This document shows positions 24,684 to 34,912 of a stretch of DNA of 64,000 bases, in pieces. The notes beneath the pieces are model-generated. The model was not told the DNA's origin, searched no databases, and worked only from the letters and a program-made list of their open reading frames with translations. The position numbers and the translations under genes were made by a program. This DNA comes from Paucisalibacillus globulus. GTDB taxonomy: Bacteria; Bacillota; Bacilli; Bacillales; Amphibacillaceae. Location: the NCBI RefSeq assembly GCF_900184735.1, contig NZ_LT855387.1, positions 181,099 to 245,098 of the forward strand, given 5' to 3'. Numbering within the stretch: position 1 is the stretch's first letter; each line of letters opens with the position of its first letter.

Positions 24684-25577
24684 CTACTGATTCATAATTT
24701 TTTCTTGTAAATCTGCATCAAACTTTCCATTACGGATCATTTCAATTTCAAACTTATATGGTGGCTTCTTAGTTTTCTTATCTAATCCCACATAAGGCGT
24801 TTCTAATATCTTAGGCAACGTTGCTAATTGTGGATGATTAATTACATAATGTAAAGCTTCAAAACCAATATGGCCAAAGCCTATATTTTCATGACGGTCT
24901 TTGTGGGCCCCTTTTTCATTTTTAGAATCATTCACATGGACCACTTTAATTCTGTCCACACCAATAATTTTATCGAATTCTTCTAAAACCCCATCAAAAT
25001 CATTTACTATGTCATAACCAGCATCATGAATATGGCAAGTATCTAAGCATACCGATAATTTCTCATTAAATGTAACTCCATCAATGATTTTTGCTATCTC
25101 ATCAAATGTTCTTCCAATCTCAGAACCTTTTCCAGCCATTGTCTCTAATGCGATTTGTACATCTTTATCTTTATCCAATACCTCATTTAAACCTTCAATA
25201 ATCTTCTTAATACCATCTTCAGGCCCAGCACCAACATGTGCTCCAGGATGAAGGACTATTTGCTTTGCACCAATTGCTTCCGTGCGTTCTATTTCAGTTC
25301 TTAAGAAGTTTACTCCCAGTTCAAAGGTTTCCGGTTTTGTCGTGTTTCCAATATTAATAATATATGGAGCATGAACAACTATATCTGCAATCCCATTTTC
25401 TGTCATATGTTTTAAGCCTTCTTCGATATTCAACTCTTCTATTGGTTTTCTACGCGTGTTTTGTGGAGCTCCTGTATATATCATAAATGTGTTTGCTCCA
25501 TATGAAACCGCTTCTTCACTAGATGCTAAAAGCATTTTCTTCCCACTCATGGAAACATGTGATCCAATTTTCAACAT
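24684..25577 (-). CDS. nfo: Deoxyribonuclease IV (AP endonuclease Nfo)
   Basis: 297 residues, a TIM-barrel AP endonuclease with three zinc ions. Ligand motifs are visible: [40 protein letters not shown] with [13 protein letters not shown], and ILETP. It incises DNA at abasic sites in base-excision repair, important in spores. GGGGGAG precedes the ATG. cshB lies 15 bases upstream, so they are likely co-transcribed. Confidence 0.96.
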   Translation of the reverse strand: MLKIGSHVSMSGKKMLLASSEEAVSYGANTFMIYTGAPQNTRRKPIEELNIEEGLKHMTENGIADIVVHAPYIINIGNTTKPETFELGVNFLRTEIERTEAIGAKQIVLHPGAHVGAGPEDGIKKIIEGLNEVLDKDKDVQIALETMAGKGSEIGRTFDEIAKIIDGVTFNEKLSVCLDTCHIHDAGYDIVNDFDGVLEEFDKIIGVDRIKVVHVNDSKNEKGAHKDRHENIGFGHIGFEALHYVINHPQLATLPKILETPYVGLDKKTKKPPYKFEIEMIRNGKFDADLQEKIMNQ

Positions 25578-25592
25578 TGTATTTCTCCCCCA

Positions 25593-26906
25593 TTACCTCT
25601 TGTGGTTCTTTGATTTTTTGTTAAGTTTCCTCTTGATCGATTCTTGCTGTTGTTTCATTTTCTTTTTATAACCAGGTTTTACCTTTTTCGGTTTTCTAAC
25701 TTGTTTCCAAGCCTCTTTTTCAACATCTGTTGTTGTTTTCAATCGCAGATTACGCTCATTCCACGACTTTGCATCTTTCCACTCGCCATTACGAACATCA
25801 TAAAATATAAACTCAAGACCTTTTTGCTCTAGTTTTTCAATTAATTTCAGATCATCTTCTCTGTATAAACTAACCGCAGTACCTTCCATGCCTGCCCTAG
25901 CAGTTCGACCAACACGGTGTATATAAAATTCTTCTTCTTTTGGTAGTTGTGCATTTATAACGTGACTAACACCTTTTATATCGATTCCCCTTGATGCAAG
26001 ATCTGTTGCAACAATATATTGGTATTTAAGACTTTGAATTTCTTTTAGTACTCGTTTCCTCTCTCTTGGAGGAAGTCCCCCATGGATAATGCCTACGTTT
26101 AATCCCTTATCCAGTAACTTTTCATGTAGAGTATTAGCATTTTCTTTACCATTTGTAAAAATAATAGCAAGGTAAGGATTAATGGCCTTGGAAATTTGGA
26201 AAATTATTTCATCTTCTTCTCGGTGTTTAACTGCTATTAAACGGTGTTCCATAGTTTCGGGTGATAGCTCATTCGCAATTTTTACATGTAATGGATTTTC
26301 CAGATATTTCTTAAAGAAGTGTTCTAAACGTTGCGGTATAGTAGCCGAAAATACCATTAGTTGGATATCCTTTTTGCAGCGTACTAAGAGCTGATCAACG
26401 TCATCAATAAAGCCTAAGTCAAGCATTAAGTCAGCTTCATCGATTACAAATGAATTAGCGGAGTATATAGAAAGAGCTTCATCTTTTACAAGATCCAATA
26501 TTCGGCCTGGTGTTCCGACTACTATTTGTGGTGCTTCTTTTAGTTTATCAACCATTTTCTGCTTATCTGTTCCACCAACCAGTAACTTTGCACTCCAATC
26601 TTGTTCTTTTCCTGCAAGCTTTATTATCTTCTTTACTTCATCAAAAATTTGAGTCGCTAGTTCACGGGTTGGAGCTGTGATGACACTTTGAACTTGTTTC
26701 TCTTTCTCATTTAATTGTTCGAAGATAGGTAGTAAAAATGAATGTGTTTTTCCTGAACCTGTATGTGACTGGCCAATAACACTTTTCCCTTTTAGAATGG
26801 CAGGAATCACTTTTAATTGTATCTCTGTCGGTTGTTGGAAGTGTAATTTATCAATAACTTCTAATGTTGTTGGGTTAAATGTTAACGATTTAAATGTAGT
26901 ATTCAT
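25593..26906 (-). CDS. cshB: DEAD-box RNA helicase CshB
   Basis: 437 residues with all helicase motifs: Q motif, SHTGSGKT (Walker A), PTRELA, IDEADLM (DEAD), FSATIP, ATDLASRGIDIK and HRVGRTARAG. A lysine-rich tail (KKVKPGYKKKM onward) should help RNA binding. CshB (YqfR) unwinds RNA at low temperature. It is followed by nfo and preceded by yqfO after a 32-base gap; in B. subtilis ispH lies in this interval. Confidence 0.95.
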   Translation of the reverse strand: MNTTFKSLTFNPTTLEVIDKLHFQQPTEIQLKVIPAILKGKSVIGQSHTGSGKTHSFLLPIFEQLNEKEKQVQSVITAPTRELATQIFDEVKKIIKLAGKEQDWSAKLLVGGTDKQKMVDKLKEAPQIVVGTPGRILDLVKDEALSIYSANSFVIDEADLMLDLGFIDDVDQLLVRCKKDIQLMVFSATIPQRLEHFFKKYLENPLHVKIANELSPETMEHRLIAVKHREEDEIIFQISKAINPYLAIIFTNGKENANTLHEKLLDKGLNVGIIHGGLPPRERKRVLKEIQSLKYQYIVATDLASRGIDIKGVSHVINAQLPKEEEFYIHRVGRTARAGMEGTAVSLYREDDLKLIEKLEQKGLEFIFYDVRNGEWKDAKSWNERNLRLKTTTDVEKEAWKQVRKPKKVKPGYKKKMKQQQESIKRKLNKKSKNHKR

Positions 26907-26938
26907 TATACTGCTCCTTTTTTTGCCTTACGAGAGAT

Positions 26939-28063
26939 CTATTTATATTGAAACGGATCGGTATTTACCTTAGACACAATTACTTCAATATTAGAGTCTT
27001 CCATCGAGCCATTTTGAATATATTGATCTAAATAATCTTTGGTTCCTGATTTCATTACCTGTTCTATATAATGCCCTGCATCGATAACAGAAATTCCCAT
27101 TTCAATAGCTTCTTGTGCAAAGTGGAAACTCATATCGCCGGTTATATAAACATCAGCTTTTTTATTCCTAGCAGCAAAAAGGTATTTCTCTCCACTACCA
27201 CCTAAAATGGCGACACGCTTTATTTTCTTAGATAAATTACCAGAAACTCTAAGATTGTCTACTCCTAATGATTTTTTCACATGATCTATAAACTTATCCA
27301 ATGTAATTGGTTCATTTAGTGTACCTACACGCCCTAAACCAAGCTTGTCATCCACATTTTTTAACGGAAATATATCGTATGCAACTTCTTCATATGGATG
27401 TGCATTTTTGACTGCATGAAGAACATTGGCTAATATGGACTCCTTTACAATCGTTTCTACTTTAATTTCATTTACTCTTTCAAGTTCATTCTGTTTGCCA
27501 ATAAAAGGATTAGCCTGGGTCAAGGGCATAAATGTTCCTGTACCTTTAGACTGGAATGTACAATGGCTATAATTACCTAGATGCCCCGCACCCTCTTTAG
27601 AAAGTGCATCCGTTACCGATTCCAAATGAGTTTCAGGAACATATACAGCAAATTTATAGATTGCTTCAGGGTCAGTTTCCACTAACACTCCCGTATTTTC
27701 TAAACCTAACAAATCTGCAAGCATATCATTCACGCCACCTGTTGCCATATCTAGGTTGGTATGAGCTGCATAGACCGTTATATTATGTTGAATCAACTTC
27801 TGAATAACTCTACCACGCCAATTATCCAAATTTAATTGGCTCAGAGGTTTAAACAGTAATGGATGATGAGCAACGATAAGGTCTACCTCATTTTCTATTG
27901 CTTCATCTACGACTGATTCTAGGACATCTAATGTGACCATTATCTTTTTTACCGGTTTATTGTAAGATCCAACTTGCAAACCGACATTGTCCCAATCATA
28001 CGCTAGAGACTTAGGTGCCCACTTCTCCATTAATTTAAATATATCGGAATTAGTAGTGGTCAT
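26939..28063 (-). CDS. yqfO: Nif3-like dinuclear metal-binding protein YqfO
   Basis: 374 residues of the long NIF3 type: two metal-binding halves with AHHPLLF and AAHTNLD at the N terminus and DAGHYIEQ at the C terminus, plus an inserted ferredoxin-like (PII-type) domain in the middle. It forms a hexameric ring; the substrate is unknown, though GTP cyclohydrolase I activity has been suggested for relatives. The ATG lies inside the end of trmK (14-base overlap) with GAGGAGG upstream, so the two are coupled. Confidence 0.93.
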   Translation of the reverse strand: MTTTNSDIFKLMEKWAPKSLAYDWDNVGLQVGSYNKPVKKIMVTLDVLESVVDEAIENEVDLIVAHHPLLFKPLSQLNLDNWRGRVIQKLIQHNITVYAAHTNLDMATGGVNDMLADLLGLENTGVLVETDPEAIYKFAVYVPETHLESVTDALSKEGAGHLGNYSHCTFQSKGTGTFMPLTQANPFIGKQNELERVNEIKVETIVKESILANVLHAVKNAHPYEEVAYDIFPLKNVDDKLGLGRVGTLNEPITLDKFIDHVKKSLGVDNLRVSGNLSKKIKRVAILGGSGEKYLFAARNKKADVYITGDMSFHFAQEAIEMGISVIDAGHYIEQVMKSGTKDYLDQYIQNGSMEDSNIEVIVSKVNTDPFQYK

Positions 28064-28757
28064 CTTCTAATACCTCCTCAATCCAACCCAATTGCTCTTG
28101 GAACTTACTGATTTTCTCACGGTCTTGATTCTTGGCATTCTGCATTTGACTTATTACCCTAATTAATTTTACTCGCTCTGATTCCCATTTTTTATAGAAT
28201 AATTCATTCCTCTGCGCTAATAGCTTAGGTCCGAAAAGTTGCTCTTTTTCGCTTAGGGTGGTTGCATTGTTTACACGTATACCTACGATTATTTCATAGA
28301 TATGTCCATTTTCTTCTAGGATTGATTCATCCTGAATGTTAAAATGATTCTCCATGAACCAATTACGAACATTTTTCTCATCCACATTGGGCTGTGTAAT
28401 AATTAAATTTACGCTAGAAAGTTTGTCTTTTCCGTTCTCCAGAATAGTGCGTATTAAAGAACCACCCATGCCTGCAATTACAACTTGATTAACTTCATTT
28501 TGTTGTAGTACAGATAATCCATCACCTAATCTAGCCTCAACATACTCATTCAAATTGTATTTGTTAATCGTTTCCTGTGCACTAGACAAGGGACCGACAT
28601 TTACTTCTCCAGCTATTGCAGTTGCTGTTGGATCTTGCTGACACACAAAACACGGAAGATAAGCGTGATCAGAACCAATATCTGCAAAATTTGCTCCTTT
28701 GGGAAGATATGATGCAACTAATAACAATCGATTCGACAGTTTAATATCCTCTGTCAT
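28050..28757 (-). CDS. trmK: tRNA (adenine-22-N1)-methyltransferase TrmK
   Basis: 235 residues: a SAM-dependent methyltransferase with ADIGSDHAYLP (SAM-binding motif I) and VIAGMGGSLI, and a C-terminal coiled-coil part. It makes m1A at position 22 of some tRNAs. ATG 28757 follows GGAGGTTACAT, so the longer frame from 28805 is rejected. It overlaps yqfO and follows cccA, which has its own terminator. Confidence 0.95.
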   Translation of the reverse strand: MTEDIKLSNRLLLVASYLPKGANFADIGSDHAYLPCFVCQQDPTATAIAGEVNVGPLSSAQETINKYNLNEYVEARLGDGLSVLQQNEVNQVVIAGMGGSLIRTILENGKDKLSSVNLIITQPNVDEKNVRNWFMENHFNIQDESILEENGHIYEIIVGIRVNNATTLSEKEQLFGPKLLAQRNELFYKKWESERVKLIRVISQMQNAKNQDREKISKFQEQLGWIEEVLEDDHY

Positions 28758-28811
28758 ATGTAACCTCCACAATAAAAAATATTTGGTTGTGACTTTAATT
28801 GACAAAGTATA

Positions 28812-28847
28812 AAAGAAAAGCTTTCTGTATTATAGCAGAAAGCTTCC
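28812..28847 (-). terminator. Terminator after cccA
   Basis: Stem GAAGCTTTCTG / CAGAAAGCTTTTC with a T-rich tail on the minus strand. Confidence 0.85.
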
Positions 28848-28858
28848 CTCATCACTAT

Positions 28859-29221
28859 TTATTTTTTCTCACTTAACCATTCAGAGATGACTGTAATTTC
28901 TTCTGGAGATAGTGTACCAGATTGCGCTGGCATACCACCATCTGTACCATTTGTAATGATATCTTTAATTTCATCTAACGACAATTCTGCACCAACAGTT
29001 GTTAATGCCGGACCAGCCCCACCAGAAAGATCGGAACCGTGACATCCTAAACAAGAAGCCTCGTAAATTGCTTCTGGGTCCTGTACAGCACCTTCTTCTT
29101 GTCCTGCATCAGGGTTAGCTATTTGTTCCCTTTGGTTAATTCCTACAAATGAAATAACAATTACTGCTAGTATCCCTACAATCGCAATTAGTGCAAAAGG
29201 GATTATTGGGTTTCGTTTCAT
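28859..29221 (-). CDS. cccA: Cytochrome c-550, membrane-anchored
   Basis: 120 residues: an N-terminal membrane anchor (about 6-28), a short acidic linker, and a class I cytochrome c domain with the haem motif CLGCH and the sixth-ligand Met in GGMPAQ. It carries electrons on the outer side of the membrane to a terminal oxidase. Its place next to sigA is conserved in Bacillus. AGGAGG-type ribosome-binding site upstream. Confidence 0.95.
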   Translation of the reverse strand: MKRNPIIPFALIAIVGILAVIVISFVGINQREQIANPDAGQEEGAVQDPEAIYEASCLGCHGSDLSGGAGPALTTVGAELSLDEIKDIITNGTDGGMPAQSGTLSPEEITVISEWLSEKK

Positions 29222-29296
29222 TAGTATTTCCTCCTTATGTATCCCCGGAATATTATATATTCCACATAGCTATATCTATTCTATATGAAAAATCAT

Positions 29297-29851
29297 TTAG
29301 TTAAAAGAAAAAAGATGTGAAAAGTTTACGAACAATATTAAGATAATAGCAAAAAAGCTAGAAACCATTAGATATCTATAGTTTAATTTACGACTTAATA
29401 TATACCAACCAATGAAATTCATGACAAAAAAAATAATAGTAACGTATTGATTAATATGAAGCATATCGGTAAGATAATCTGTCGTAACTAGCAATAAGAA
29501 TAAAAGCACGATGATAGAAATATGTATATAGTTACTTTCTTTTTTTCGAAAAAAATGAAAAGTCCAGAAAGCATAACTTATAAATAGAACTAATATACCC
29601 AGTTGCAAAATAGAATTAAATTGAGTAAAATAAACTACAAGAAATGAAAACGGTATCAACAACACTAATAATATTAATTGAATGTATTGATATACGGTAT
29701 TTTTCTTTTTCTTAATAGTAGTTGATGACTCGTATTCTTCTCCTTTAGTATATAAAGCAAGTAAAAAGTCACACTGTGCCTGAGGAAGTAATTTATGTTC
29801 CTTCCAGTACTTTATTTCCTTTACGATGATTCGGGTACGATCATCCGCCAT
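29297..29851 (-). CDS. Unrecognised multispanning membrane protein
   Basis: 184 residues. A soluble N terminus (about 1-50) with EIKYWKEHKLLPQAQ, which has the look of a DUF2157-type start, then five or six membrane helices. GAGGTGG lies 6 bases before the ATG. It sits between sigA and cccA on the same strand, where B. subtilis has no such gene that I recall. No function can be assigned. Confidence 0.7.
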   Translation of the reverse strand: MADDRTRIIVKEIKYWKEHKLLPQAQCDFLLALYTKGEEYESSTTIKKKKNTVYQYIQLILLVLLIPFSFLVVYFTQFNSILQLGILVLFISYAFWTFHFFRKKESNYIHISIIVLLFLLLVTTDYLTDMLHINQYVTIIFFVMNFIGWYILSRKLNYRYLMVSSFFAIILILFVNFSHLFSFN

Positions 29852-29894
29852 ATTACCACCTCATTGTAGAGAGAGAGCTACTGATTTAGATGTA

Positions 29895-29936
29895 AAAAGA
29901 AAGGAAAGTCATTGCCCTATTGACCAATGACCAACC
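29895..29936 (-). terminator. Possible terminator after sigA
   Basis: A hairpin of 7 bp (GTCATTG / CAATGAC) with a T-rich tail on the minus strand; weaker than the others in this window. Confidence 0.5.
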
Positions 29937-29940
29937 TAGT

Positions 29941-31062
29941 TTAATCTAAAAAGTCCTTTAATCGTTTGCTACGACTAGGGTGTCTTAATTTACGAAGTGC
30001 TTTTGCTTCAATTTGACGAATTCTTTCGCGTGTTACACCGAATACTTTGCCGACTTCTTCAAGCGTTCGAGTCCGTCCATCATCAAGACCAAAACGTAAT
30101 CTAAGAACATTTTCTTCTCGATCTGTTAATGTATCTAACACATCTTCTAATTGTTCCTTTAATAATTCATATGCGGCATGGTCAGAAGGTGAAATAGCTT
30201 CTTGGTCTTCGATAAAATCACCTAAATGGGAATCATCTTCTTCACCAATAGGTGTTTCTAGTGAAACCGGCTCTTGTGCAATCTTTAATATTTCGCGTAC
30301 CTTGTCAGGTGTCAGATCCATTTCCTCACCGATTTCTTCCGGTGTAGGTTCACGGCCCAAATCTTGAAGTAATTGTCTTTGTACACGGATTAGTTTATTA
30401 ATCGTTTCCACCATATGAACTGGAATACGAATTGTTCTTGCTTGGTCTGCAATTGCTCGAGTTATTGCTTGACGAATCCACCAAGTTGCATAGGTACTAA
30501 ATTTAAACCCTTTACGATAATCGAATTTTTCTACAGCCTTAATTAGACCCATATTACCTTCTTGGATTAAATCAAGAAATAGCATTCCTCTACCAACGTA
30601 TCTCTTGGCAATGCTAACTACTAGTCTCAGGTTAGCTTCGGCAAGTCTTTTCTTTGCTTCTTCGTCACCATCTTCAATTCGAGTAGCAAGTTCAATTTCT
30701 TCGGTAGCAGATAGTAAGTCTACCCTACCGATTTCTTTTAGATACATCCTAACAGGGTCATTAATTTTTATCCCTAATGGTACACTTAGGTCATGCACAT
30801 CAAATTCTTCTTCTTTTTCAATTTCTTTCATTTTAGGATCATCTTCTGATTCACCTATTACATCTACACCCTGTTCAGCTAGATTTTCATAAAATTCGTC
30901 CATTTGATCAGGTTCAATTACAAAACTTGATAGACGATCAGCAATTTCTTCATAGGCTAATACGCCCCGTTTCTTGCCAATCTCAACAAGCTGTTCTTTT
31001 GCTTGTTCTAAAGTTAACTCAGGCTCATTTTCTTTTGTTTGTGAAGGTTTATTTTCAGCCAT
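29941..31062 (-). CDS. sigA: RNA polymerase primary sigma factor SigA
   Basis: 373 residues. Region 1.2 ([11 protein letters not shown]), region 2 with the -10 recognition helix ([23 protein letters not shown]), region 3 and region 4 ([20 protein letters not shown], the -35 helix-turn-helix) are all clear. It directs most vegetative transcription. ATG 31062 is chosen because AAGGAGGGGGAC lies upstream; the in-frame ATG 31080 overlaps that site. It follows dnaG by 34 bases as in the classic macromolecular-synthesis operon, here without rpsU at its head. Confidence 0.98.
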   Translation of the reverse strand: MAENKPSQTKENEPELTLEQAKEQLVEIGKKRGVLAYEEIADRLSSFVIEPDQMDEFYENLAEQGVDVIGESEDDPKMKEIEKEEEFDVHDLSVPLGIKINDPVRMYLKEIGRVDLLSATEEIELATRIEDGDEEAKKRLAEANLRLVVSIAKRYVGRGMLFLDLIQEGNMGLIKAVEKFDYRKGFKFSTYATWWIRQAITRAIADQARTIRIPVHMVETINKLIRVQRQLLQDLGREPTPEEIGEEMDLTPDKVREILKIAQEPVSLETPIGEEDDSHLGDFIEDQEAISPSDHAAYELLKEQLEDVLDTLTDREENVLRLRFGLDDGRTRTLEEVGKVFGVTRERIRQIEAKALRKLRHPSRSKRLKDFLD

Positions 31063-31096
31063 GAGTCCCCCTCCTTCCATACTACTTGAATCAATT

Positions 31097-32905
31097 TTAA
31101 TGTTTCACTTGTCTTTGTAATTCTATAATCTTTAATGCTATTTGAGCAGCTTTTATTGGATCTTTTTGCTGTTCAGCTAATCTCTGTTCAGCTTTTAATT
31201 GTTTTATGTCGACCCCTGTACTACCTTCAGCTCGGATAATATGGAGATAGTCATTAATTTCTTTATCACTAATTTCAGCCTGAGTAGGAACGAGTGCAAG
31301 TTGAATAACAAGTTTTCTCAGTTTATCATCAGTTATTCGATCGATAAACATACTTACATCTTCTGGATTATTTTCTTCATAATATCCATATAAATAAGTT
31401 GCAATAATCTTATGCTCATCTATATTAAATGAAGCTCCTAATTCCTCTTGTACTTTATCAGCAATCGTTCGGTTCTGAAGCATATAAGCTAATAACTTTC
31501 TCTCAGCATTATGGAAAGCTGGTAATAATTTTCCACTTGACTTTTGTCCCTTATTAGTATATCTGTCTTTTTCCCTCTTATCCTTTTCAGGGGCTGATTT
31601 TTCCCTATATTGCTCTATTTGTTCTAATAATGACTCTGCTGTAATATTATATTCAGCACTAAGCTCATTTACATAAAGTTCTCTTTCTACTGAACTTTCT
31701 ATTTTTGCTAGTTCTTTTAATACTTCTTCTAGGTATTGAATACGGTCACTCTCAAGACTTACATTAAAATCCTTCTTTAAGTACCGCATATAGAAGCTCA
31801 TGAATGTCTGTGAGGCACCAATTACTTCTCTTCTAAACGCCTCTCCACCATACTCTTTAATAAAACTATCTGGATCAAGGCCATCTTTCAAACTGGCTAT
31901 CTTTACCTGACAGCCAACTTGCTGAAGTAATTTAGAAGCTTTATAAGTTGCCTCTATTCCAGCCCTATCACCGTCATAACAAAGAATAACTGTGTCAACA
32001 TACCTTTTTAACAATTTTGCCTGCGTTTCAGTCAATGCTGTCCCCATGGTGGCGACGACATTCTCAACCCCCGCCTGGTATGCAGAGATAACATCCATAT
32101 ACCCTTCAAAGAGTACAGCTTCGCTTTTTTTTCTAATATGTTTTTTTGCTAAGTCAAAATTGTAAAGTAACTTACCTTTTTGAAAAAGGTCTGATTCTGG
32201 GCTATTTAAGTATTTTGGTTCTTGATTCTTCTCTAGTGCTCTGGCACCAAAAGCAACTGTTTTACCTAAATGATTTCGAATTGGGAAGATTACCCTTCCT
32301 CGAAATCTGTCTGATACAGTATCATTTTCCTGATTCATATTAAGTAAGCCGTATTTCACGAGCAATTGCTTATGGAAGCCTTTCTTCTCTAAGAAGGTTG
32401 CAATAAAATCCTTAGTGTTCGGGGCATAGCCAAGTTTAAATGTATCTATTGCTTCTTCCGTTATGCCTCTTTCAACAAGATAATCAAGTCCTATTTTCCC
32501 ATCCTTAGTATAGCGAATGAGATGGTGATAAAGTTTAGTCAACCATTCTTGAGCTGAAAGAATTTGCTGATTCTCATTTGAAAGTGAGGATTCGGTTTTA
32601 ATAGAATCTGTTGGCAGCTCTATTCCAGTACGATCAGCAAGATATTTAATGGCTTCGAAAAAAGTAAAACTTTCCATCTCCATCAAGAATGTAACAACAT
32701 TTCCTCCCTTACCACATCCAAAGCAGTGAAAGATTTGCTTCTCTTGGGTAACAGAGAATGAAGGAGATTTTTCACCATGGAATGGACAAAGTCCAAAATA
32801 ATTTCTTCCCTGTTTTTTTAATTGAACATATTCTCCTACAACATCTACAATGTCATTAGCCCCACGAACTTGTTCAATTATTTCTTCTGGTATTTGATTA
32901 GCCAT
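31097..32905 (-). CDS. dnaG: DNA primase
   Basis: 602 residues: an N-terminal zinc finger ([11 protein letters not shown] and HCFGCGKGG), the Toprim core ([17 protein letters not shown]), and a C-terminal DnaB-interaction domain. It makes RNA primers at the fork. A GGTGGTATG region precedes the ATG. sigA follows 34 bases downstream. In B. subtilis yqxD is upstream; here there is only AT-rich DNA. Confidence 0.98.
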   Translation of the reverse strand: MANQIPEEIIEQVRGANDIVDVVGEYVQLKKQGRNYFGLCPFHGEKSPSFSVTQEKQIFHCFGCGKGGNVVTFLMEMESFTFFEAIKYLADRTGIELPTDSIKTESSLSNENQQILSAQEWLTKLYHHLIRYTKDGKIGLDYLVERGITEEAIDTFKLGYAPNTKDFIATFLEKKGFHKQLLVKYGLLNMNQENDTVSDRFRGRVIFPIRNHLGKTVAFGARALEKNQEPKYLNSPESDLFQKGKLLYNFDLAKKHIRKKSEAVLFEGYMDVISAYQAGVENVVATMGTALTETQAKLLKRYVDTVILCYDGDRAGIEATYKASKLLQQVGCQVKIASLKDGLDPDSFIKEYGGEAFRREVIGASQTFMSFYMRYLKKDFNVSLESDRIQYLEEVLKELAKIESSVERELYVNELSAEYNITAESLLEQIEQYREKSAPEKDKREKDRYTNKGQKSSGKLLPAFHNAERKLLAYMLQNRTIADKVQEELGASFNIDEHKIIATYLYGYYEENNPEDVSMFIDRITDDKLRKLVIQLALVPTQAEISDKEINDYLHIIRAEGSTGVDIKQLKAEQRLAEQQKDPIKAAQIALKIIELQRQVKH

Positions 32906-33373
32906 TCATACCACCATACTTACGGAGTTTTGTACTAATAGATATTCGATATTCCCCCAATAAAATCCTTCATATTTCGACAAGTTTTTTGTGAAAGTCG
33001 AAAAAAATTCCTTCTATTACGTAAATCTCTTAGAAGGATATAGAAGTAATCATAATTATCAATATTGCTGCTAAAACAATCCTTGCATATTTGGACTAAC
33101 TATATATTATTAAATAAAAATTAGTCTAATAATACTATTCTACAAAAAAATGCAGATTCCTTCTTTTAGATGAATGTTTTATTTTTCTGAATATCCAATA
33201 AACTATATCGATATTATTTTATACAATATCATCTATTTTTACACAAAAAATAATTATAATACATTTTACAGAAAAATACTATTAATAAATTCAAAATATG
33301 CTCGATTTACTAAAAATATTCCCTTAAAGCGGTATTAAAGGAGCATACCAAATGGTCATGCTCCTTAAAAAAA
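32906..33373. other. AT-rich gap upstream of dnaG
   Basis: About 470 bases without a gene and with no trace of the yqxD-type gene expected here from B. subtilis. It should hold the dnaG-sigA promoter, but I could not settle on one among the AT runs. One TGTCGAA (minus strand, 32982-32976), the core of the Spo0A box, lies about 70 bases before dnaG, and a near copy (AGTCGAAA) is at 32997 on the plus strand. A single heptamer is weak evidence. A small hairpin (TTTCGAC / GTCGAAA) joins the two. Confidence 0.4.
33336..33367 (-). terminator. Possible terminator after ppsR
   Basis: Stem AAGGAGCAT / ATGCTCCTT with an 11-base loop on the minus strand; the T tail is short. Confidence 0.65.
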
Positions 33374-34171
33374 TCATTTTATCATTTGTAGAATGACATT
33401 GGCAGTTTCTTCTACTGCTTTATTGGATACATCTACTACCCTACATCCAATTCTATCCACAATTTTATTAAAATAATCTATTTCCTGATGAATTCGCTTA
33501 ATATTGGCATATGTTGCTTGATCTCCAAGTCCTAATGCCTTCAAACGTTCTTTTCGGATATCATTTAATTTCTCAGGTTTTATTCTTAGGCCAATGCACT
33601 TTGAAGGATCCACTTCAAATAACTCTTCTGGTGGTTCCACTTCCGGAACAATAGGTATATTGGCAACCTTTAAACGTTTATGTGCAAGAAATTGAGATAA
33701 AGGTGTTTTGGATGTCCTTGATACACCAAGCAAAATTATATCCGCCCGCGCAATTCCTCTTGGATCACGCCCATCATCATACTTAACCGCAAATTCAATT
33801 GCTTCCACTTTTTTAAAATAATCTTCGTCTAGTTTGTGTACTAAACCTGGCTCTAATCTTGGTTTTTTATTAAAGACACGTTCCATAGCATCCAACATTG
33901 GCCCCATAATATCAATTGCTTCAATATTTAATTCTGCTGCTTTTTCATTAAGATAATTACGAAGAACTGGCGCAACAAGAGTAAAACCGATGATTCCATT
34001 CTCTTCCTTTGCTCTGTTTAATGCCTCATCAATTGTCTTTTTATCCTCGACATACGGAACACGTTGAATGATATAATCCATACTAAATTGACTTAATCCT
34101 GCCTTCACAGCTAATTCAGCTGTTTCCCCAACAGAATCTGATAATATAAAAACTGGCTTCTTCGTACTCAT
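33374..34171 (-). CDS. yqfL: Pyruvate, phosphate dikinase regulatory-type kinase/phosphorylase (DUF299, YqfL)
   Basis: About 265 residues of the DUF299 family, bifunctional kinase and pyrophosphorylase that switch PEP synthase or PPDK on and off. The P-loop-like motif [15 protein letters not shown] (near 150) and the start [12 protein letters not shown] are characteristic. In B. subtilis YqfL is needed for CcpN-dependent control. ATG 34171 fits the GGGGGATG site about 12 bases upstream; ATG 34180 or 34183 would be too close. It lies 22 bases after ccpN, so they form an operon. Confidence 0.9.
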   Translation of the reverse strand: MSTKKPVFILSDSVGETAELAVKAGLSQFSMDYIIQRVPYVEDKKTIDEALNRAKEENGIIGFTLVAPVLRNYLNEKAAELNIEAIDIMGPMLDAMERVFNKKPRLEPGLVHKLDEDYFKKVEAIEFAVKYDDGRDPRGIARADIILLGVSRTSKTPLSQFLAHKRLKVANIPIVPEVEPPEELFEVDPSKCIGLRIKPEKLNDIRKERLKALGLGDQATYANIKRIHQEIDYFNKIVDRIGCRVVDVSNKAVEETANVILQMIK

Positions 34172-34193
34172 TTCTATCATCATCCCCCTAAGG

Positions 34194-34823
34194 TTAGATA
34201 TGATTATCTGTTATTAACTCCACAAAAACTTTTGTGATTGTTGTTTTAGTCACTCTGCCTATTACTTCTAATCCTTTAGGTGTATCTTTAACTACTGGTA
34301 ATCCATCAATTTGTTTGTTAATTAAGTGCTTGGCTACATCAATCAACAAGTCCTCTTTACGACATACCGTAATATTAGGCATTCTCGTCATAATAATATG
34401 AACTGCTAGAGCATTTAAGTCTTGTTTTCCAATTGCAGCTCGCAATAAGTCCTTCCGTGAAACAACTCCTGTTAAACATGAATTGTCATCCACAATAAAT
34501 AGCGTACCAACATCTTCTAAGAACATAGTAGATATTGCATCATATACAGATGAATTCTCTTGTACGACAATTGGAATAGACTGATACTCATACACCTTAT
34601 ATTTCTTAATTTTCTCTGTTAACAGTTCAGATCCTGTTTTACCTGTATAAAAATATCCTACACGTGGCCTAGCATCCAGAAATCCTGCCATTGTTAAAAT
34701 AGCCAAATCAGGTCTTAAAGTTGCACGTGTTAAATGTAACTGGTCGGCTATATGTTCGCCAGTTATCGGACCATTATTTTTTACAATTTCTATTATTTTT
34801 TCTTGTCGATTGGATAATTCCAC
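34194..34823 (-). CDS. ccpN: CcpN transcriptional repressor (HTH plus two CBS domains)
   Basis: 209 residues: an N-terminal winged helix ([21 protein letters not shown]) followed by a CBS domain pair (about 80-205, with the [10 protein letters not shown] and DGLPVVKD turns). CcpN (YqzB) represses gluconeogenic genes gapB and pckA during growth on glucose and responds to ATP/ADP. GTG 34823 is preferred, with GGTGGTG upstream; the longer TTG at 34838 covers that site. Paired with yqfL as in B. subtilis. Confidence 0.94.
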   Translation of the reverse strand: MELSNRQEKIIEIVKNNGPITGEHIADQLHLTRATLRPDLAILTMAGFLDARPRVGYFYTGKTGSELLTEKIKKYKVYEYQSIPIVVQENSSVYDAISTMFLEDVGTLFIVDDNSCLTGVVSRKDLLRAAIGKQDLNALAVHIIMTRMPNITVCRKEDLLIDVAKHLINKQIDGLPVVKDTPKGLEVIGRVTKTTITKVFVELITDNHI

Positions 34824-34912
34824 ATTTTCACCACCCAACGGTCTAAAAGAGACATACTATTCATTAATATTATAGCCCATATAACTAAAAAGAGGAATTA
34901 GCAGATTCATTT

